The notes under the pieces: generated by a model
Told to the model about the DNA's origin: nothing
Databases searched by the model: none
What the model saw: the letters and a program-made list of their open reading frames with translations, nothing else
DNA from: Saccharothrix obliqua
Lineage (GTDB): Bacteria > Actinomycetota > Actinomycetes > Mycobacteriales > Pseudonocardiaceae
Assembly: GCF_019375475.1 (NCBI RefSeq)
Contig: NZ_JAHXGQ010000001.1
Coordinates: forward strand, 992,001 to 1,056,000
Length of the DNA: 64,000 nt
Reading direction: 5' to 3'
Position numbers and translations under genes: made by a program
Part shown: in pieces, positions 58,959 through 64,000 of the stretch
Layout: each line of letters starts with the position of its first letter
Numbering within the stretch: the first letter of the stretch is position 1

Positions 58959-60524
58959 TTGCGCCGAGTAGCGCCACTGGCCGCTGTGGGCCTGCTCGTC
59001 CTGGTCGTGCAACCGCTGACCGCGGCCAGCGCGCCCGCCGACATCCTGCTCTCCCAGAACCGGCCGACAACCGCGTCCTCCGCGGAGGACACCGACTACG
59101 CACCCCAGTTCGCGGTCGACGGCCGCGCCGACACCCGCTGGGCCAGCGCGCCCGGCATCGACCCCCAGTGGCTCGCCGTGGACCTCGGCGCGGTCGCCGA
59201 GGTGCACCGCGTGAAGCTCCGCTGGGAGGCCGCGTACGCCACCAAGTACCAGGTCCAGCTGTCCAACGACGCCAAGTCGTGGACCGACATCAGCAGCCGC
59301 TCCACCGGTGACGGCGACTCCGACGACCACCAGAACCTGAAGCACTCGGGCCGCTACCTGCGCATCCTCGGCACGCAGCGGGCCACCGAGTACGGCTACT
59401 CGCTGTGGGAGCTGGAGGTCTTCGGCGTCCGACCGGGCAACGGCGACACCACCGCGCCGACCGCACCGGGCTCGCCCCGCGTCACCGGCACGACCGCGAA
59501 CAGCGCGTCGCTCGCCTGGAACGCCGCCACGGACGACGTGGGCGTCGTCGGCTACGACGTGCTCCGCGACGGCGTGGTGGTCGGCGACGCCACCGGCACG
59601 GCCTTCACCGACAGCGGTCTCGCGCCGGGGACCACGTACGAGTACGCGGTCAAGGCGCGGGACGCGGCGGGCAACACCTCGCCCGCCAGCGCGACCGTCC
59701 GGGCCACGACCGGTGCGAGCGGCGGTTCGTTCGTCGTCGCCGCGGCCGGTGACATCGCCGAGCAGTGCACGTCGAGCGATTCCTCGTGCGTGCACCCGAA
59801 GACCGCCAAGCTGGTCGAGCAGATGAACCCGGTCGCCGTGATCACCATGGGCGACAACCAGTACGACGATGCGCACCTGTCCGACTTCCGCAACTACTAC
59901 GACAAGACCTGGGGCCGGTTCAAGGCCAAGACCAAGCCGGTGCCGGGCAACCACGAGACCTACGACAGCCCGCCGCTGAGCGGTTACAAGAACTACTTCG
60001 GGTCCATCGCCACGCCGCAGGGCAAGACCTACTACTCCTGGGACCACGGCAACTGGCACTTCGTCGCGCTCGACTCGACCGAGTCCGGCAAGGCGGCGAC
60101 CGCGCAGCAGGAGTGGCTGAAGCGAGACCTCGCCGCGACCGACAAGGGCTGCGTGGCGGCCTACTTCCACCACCCGCGCTGGAGTTCCGGCGAGCACGGC
60201 AACAACACCAGCAGCGCCTGGCTGTGGGACACCCTGGTCGCCAACAAGGCCGACCTGGTGCTGGGCGGGCACGACCACCACTACGAGCGGTTCAAGCCGC
60301 TCAACGCGAGCGGCAAGGCGGACCCCAACGGCCTCCGCTCGGTGATCGGCGGCGGTGGTGGCGCATCGCTTTACAAGGTGTCCGCCAACCCGGCCGTCAC
60401 CGAGTTCGCCAAGTCCACGTACGGGGTGCTCAAGCTGACGCTCACCGACACCACGTACTCGTGGCAGCTCATCGGCCTGGACGGCAAGGCCATCGACAGC
60501 ACCCCGACCTACACCTGCCGCTGA
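58959..60524 (+). CDS. Secreted metallophosphoesterase with F5/8C and FN3 domains
   Basis: A 521-residue exported protein. Signal peptide RVAPLAAVGLLVLVVQPLTAASA; residues 30-150 an F5/8 type C (CBM32-like) domain (AVDGRADTRWASAPGIDPQWLAVDLG); 165-250 a fibronectin type III domain. From 257 a metallophosphoesterase with AAAGDIAE, MGDNQYDD, PGNHETYD, HHPRWSSG and LGGHDHHYERF, the five metal-binding motifs. It should release phosphate from an external ester; the accessory domains suggest binding to glycans or cell surface. TTG start with GAGGAGAAA. The MFS gene overlaps its stop. Confidence 0.92.
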   Translation: MRRVAPLAAVGLLVLVVQPLTAASAPADILLSQNRPTTASSAEDTDYAPQFAVDGRADTRWASAPGIDPQWLAVDLGAVAEVHRVKLRWEAAYATKYQVQLSNDAKSWTDISSRSTGDGDSDDHQNLKHSGRYLRILGTQRATEYGYSLWELEVFGVRPGNGDTTAPTAPGSPRVTGTTANSASLAWNAATDDVGVVGYDVLRDGVVVGDATGTAFTDSGLAPGTTYEYAVKARDAAGNTSPASATVRATTGASGGSFVVAAAGDIAEQCTSSDSSCVHPKTAKLVEQMNPVAVITMGDNQYDDAHLSDFRNYYDKTWGRFKAKTKPVPGNHETYDSPPLSGYKNYFGSIATPQGKTYYSWDHGNWHFVALDSTESGKAATAQQEWLKRDLAATDKGCVAAYFHHPRWSSGEHGNNTSSAWLWDTLVANKADLVLGGHDHHYERFKPLNASGKADPNGLRSVIGGGGGASLYKVSANPAVTEFAKSTYGVLKLTLTDTTYSWQLIGLDGKAIDSTPTYTCR

Positions 60525-61711
60525 TGTACATCGCGACCGCGCGCCAGGCCCCGGTCTCCGGCGACCGGGGCCGGGTAGCCCGCAACGTCCTCGCGCTCGG
60601 GCTGGTCAGCCTGGTCACCGACATCTCCTCGGAGATGGTCACGGCCGTGCTGCCGCTGTACTTCGTGGTCGCGCTCGGGTTGAGCCCGCTCCAGTTCGGT
60701 GTGCTGGACGGGCTCTACTCCGGGGTGACCGCGGTGGTGCGCCTGCTGGGTGGCGCCGCCGCCGACCGGTGGCAGCGCCGCAAGGCCGTGGCGATGGCGG
60801 GTTACGGCCTGTCGGCGGCGGCGAAGGTCGGGTTGCTGGTGGTGTCCTCGCCGGTGGCGCTGGGCGGCGTGCTCGCCGTCGACCGGACCGGCAAGGGCCT
60901 GCGCACCGCGCCGCGTGACGCGTTGATCTCGCTGAGCAGCGAGCCCGGCGCGTTGGGCCGGGCGTTCGGGGTGCACCGGGCGATGGACACGGTGGGCGCG
61001 TTCATCGGGCCGCTGGCCGCGATGGGCGTGCTGTGGGCGAGCCTCGGCTCGTACGACGCCGTCTTCGTCACCAGCTTCTGCTTCGCCGTGCTCGGCGTGG
61101 TGCTGCTCGGCGTGCTGGTGCGTGACCGGCGGTCGCCGCTGCCCGCCCGGCCGTCGCTGAAGCCGCTGTGGCGCAAGGGGTTCCGCCGGATCACCGGCTG
61201 GGCCGCGGTGCTCGGCGCGGTGACCGTGAGCGACGCGTTCCTGTACCTGCTGCTGCAACAGGAACTCCGGCTCGACGCGGTGCACTTCCCGCTGCTGGCC
61301 CTGGGCACGGCGGGGGTGTACCTGCTGCTGGCCGTGCCGCTGGGCAGGCTCGCGGACCGGGTCGGGCGGTGGCCGGTGTTCCTCGCCGGTCACGTGGCGC
61401 TCGCGGCGGCGTTCGGGCTGCTGCTCACGCCGTACGTGAACGTCTTCGTGGTGTTGGCGCTGCACGGCGCGTTCTACGCGGCGACCGACGGCGTGCTGCC
61501 GGCCGCCGCCGCGCCCGTGCTGCCCGACGAGCTGCGCACCAGCGGCATGGCCGTGCTGCAAACCGGTCAGGCGCTGGCGAAACTGGTTTCCTCTGTCCTG
61601 TTTGGAGCGATGTGGACGCTGTGGGGAGCGCAAACGGCGGTGGCGGTGTCCCTCGGGGCGCTGGCCGCCGTCCTGGTTGGCGCATCGGTGTTGCGGCCGC
61701 TGTCGTCCTGA
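60524..61711 (+). CDS. MFS transporter
   Basis: A 395-residue membrane protein with about 12 helices. The cytoplasmic loop between helices 2 and 3, GAAADRWQRRKAVAMAGY, and its counterpart GRLADRVGRWPVF in the second half are MFS signatures. VTDISSEMVTAVLPLYFV and DRTGKGLRTAPRDALI mark the subgroup often next to secreted enzymes. Substrate unknown. The ATG overlaps the phosphoesterase stop (TGATG), so the two are translationally coupled. Confidence 0.9.
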   Translation: MYIATARQAPVSGDRGRVARNVLALGLVSLVTDISSEMVTAVLPLYFVVALGLSPLQFGVLDGLYSGVTAVVRLLGGAAADRWQRRKAVAMAGYGLSAAAKVGLLVVSSPVALGGVLAVDRTGKGLRTAPRDALISLSSEPGALGRAFGVHRAMDTVGAFIGPLAAMGVLWASLGSYDAVFVTSFCFAVLGVVLLGVLVRDRRSPLPARPSLKPLWRKGFRRITGWAAVLGAVTVSDAFLYLLLQQELRLDAVHFPLLALGTAGVYLLLAVPLGRLADRVGRWPVFLAGHVALAAAFGLLLTPYVNVFVVLALHGAFYAATDGVLPAAAAPVLPDELRTSGMAVLQTGQALAKLVSSVLFGAMWTLWGAQTAVAVSLGALAAVLVGASVLRPLSS

Positions 61712-62443
61712 TCCTGGCCGCCGCGGTGTACGTGGTGCACGCGCGGGGCCGCGCGGCGGAGGCGGTGGGCGGGTGCGCCCGGACGTCGGCGGCGGCGGGC
61801 ACGGAGGCGTGCCTGACCGCCCTGCCGGGCCTGCCCGCGATGGTCGAGCTGAAGGTGACCGCGCGGGGTCGGGAGGTGCGGCACGAGCTGCCGGGCATCC
61901 CGAGCAGGCTCCAGGTGTCGCCGAGCGGCCGGATGGTGTCGTGGACGGTGTTCGTGTCCGGTGACTCGTACAACACGGAGGGTTTCTCCACGCGCACCGG
62001 AATCCTCGACACGGCGAACGACGAGCTGCGCAAGTCGATCGAGGACATCCCGCTGTTCGTGGCCGGGGAGCGTTACCGCGCCCCGGACCTGAACTTCTGG
62101 GGCGTCACGTTCACCGCCGACGACACCCGGTTCTACGCCACCGCGGCGAGCCGGGGCCGCACGCACCTGGTCGAGGCCGACTACCGGTCGTGGGAGGCGC
62201 GTGCGCTGCGGGACAACGTGGAGTGCCCGTCGCTGTCCCCGGACGGCACGCGGCTGGTGTTCAAGAAGCGGGTGTCGCCCGGACCGTGGCGGCTGCACGT
62301 GCTGGACCTGCGAACCATGGCCGAGACCGCGCTGGCCGAGGAACGCAGCGTCGACGACCAGGCGGTGTGGCCGGACGACCGCACCGTGGCGTACCGGCAC
62401 GACGGCCGCACCTGGCGGGCGCCCGCCGACGGTTCCGGGGAGG

Positions 62444-62457
<14 letters not shown>
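61612..62457 (+). CDS. Membrane-anchored TolB/WD40-like beta-propeller protein
   Basis: A 281-residue protein whose first 100 nt lie inside the MFS gene in another frame. GTG at 61612 has TTGGAGCG upstream; every in-frame start that keeps the transmembrane helix [18 protein letters not shown] overlaps the MFS gene. The rest is extracytoplasmic with PD40-like blades ([49 protein letters not shown]). It probably binds a partner or ligand at the surface. It converges on glgB with a 14-bp overlap of stops. Confidence 0.72.

Positions 62458-64000
<1,543 letters not shown>

Overview
The window is about 64 kb of very GC-rich DNA with GTG starts, strong third-position GC, DUF3558-type lipoproteins, NucS mismatch repair, a DevS/DevR-like pair and a Scy/FilP-like coiled-coil protein. 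This points to a filamentous actinobacterium, most likely a Pseudonocardiales (Saccharothrix/Actinosynnema/Lentzea-like) chromosome. From memory, the backbone order atpC, DUF2550, cobalamin adenosyltransferase, murA ... nucS ... epimerase, thiolase ... YbbN-like ... glgB is the same core order as in mycobacteria, here opened up by lineage-specific insertions. I saw no rRNA, tRNA, prophage or complete insertion sequence.

Layout. 1-3.1 kb: end of the ATP synthase operon, a DUF2550 gene, the first copy of a palindromic dispersed repeat, a PduO-type adenosyltransferase, and murA with Asp in place of the catalytic Cys. 3.1-6.1 kb: DinB-like protein, small membrane protein and ethylmalonyl-CoA mutase. 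6.1-6.5 kb: a 4-repeat type I-E CRISPR array with no cas genes in the window. 6.5-15 kb: cysteine hydrolase/GlxA pair, enoyl-CoA hydratase, NUDIX, amino-acid permease, nucS, membrane and lipoproteins, sodium:solute symporter. 15-22.7 kb: lipoprotein, aldehyde dehydrogenase, PTS-type dihydroxyacetone kinase dhaKLM, fused double 3-hydroxyacyl-CoA dehydrogenase, lipoprotein. 22.9-27.7 kb: small Zn proteins, two hydrolases, GNAT, coiled-coil protein. 27.7-33.5 kb: crotonyl-CoA carboxylase/reductase, SPW-repeat protein, TetR regulator, methylmalonyl-CoA epimerase, thiolase, meaB. 33.6-36.3 kb: DevS/DevR-like redox/dormancy-type sensor operon. 36.4-39 kb: secreted peptidase and an uncharacterised helical protein. 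39.1-49.6 kb: mannose locus (lacI-manA-ABC importer facing two secreted GH92 alpha-mannosidases). 49.8-55.2 kb: ABC exporter, repeat copy 2, DUF3817, MarR, thiamine-binding-like protein, SCO6745-like protein, YbbN-like co-chaperone, repeat copy 3. 55.4-64 kb: two tandem zinc metallopeptidase lipoproteins separated by a MITE-like element, a minisatellite, secreted metallophosphoesterase, MFS, TolB-like protein and the 3' part of glgB.

How the genes work together. Thiolase, 3-hydroxyacyl-CoA dehydrogenase, Ccr, Ecm and epimerase are steps of the ethylmalonyl-CoA pathway for C2 assimilation and of butyryl/ethylmalonyl/methylmalonyl-CoA extender supply. MeaB and the adenosyltransferase serve B12 mutases such as Ecm. 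Near-identical 16-bp dyads (GTTAC-type) lie upstream of ccr, the dehydrogenase and the aldehyde dehydrogenase, with a weaker one upstream of ecm, so they may form a regulon. In the mannose locus the LacI gene starts on a perfect GACAACGTTGTC palindrome and the first GH92 gene carries a one-mismatch copy, which suggests joint control of mannan breakdown, uptake and mannose-6-phosphate isomerisation.

The most novel-looking element is a roughly 190-bp repeat in three copies (one inverted), each a nested palindrome with 26-bp outer and 20-bp inner arms. Its inner stem shows two compensatory base-pair changes between copies, so the structure itself appears to be selected.
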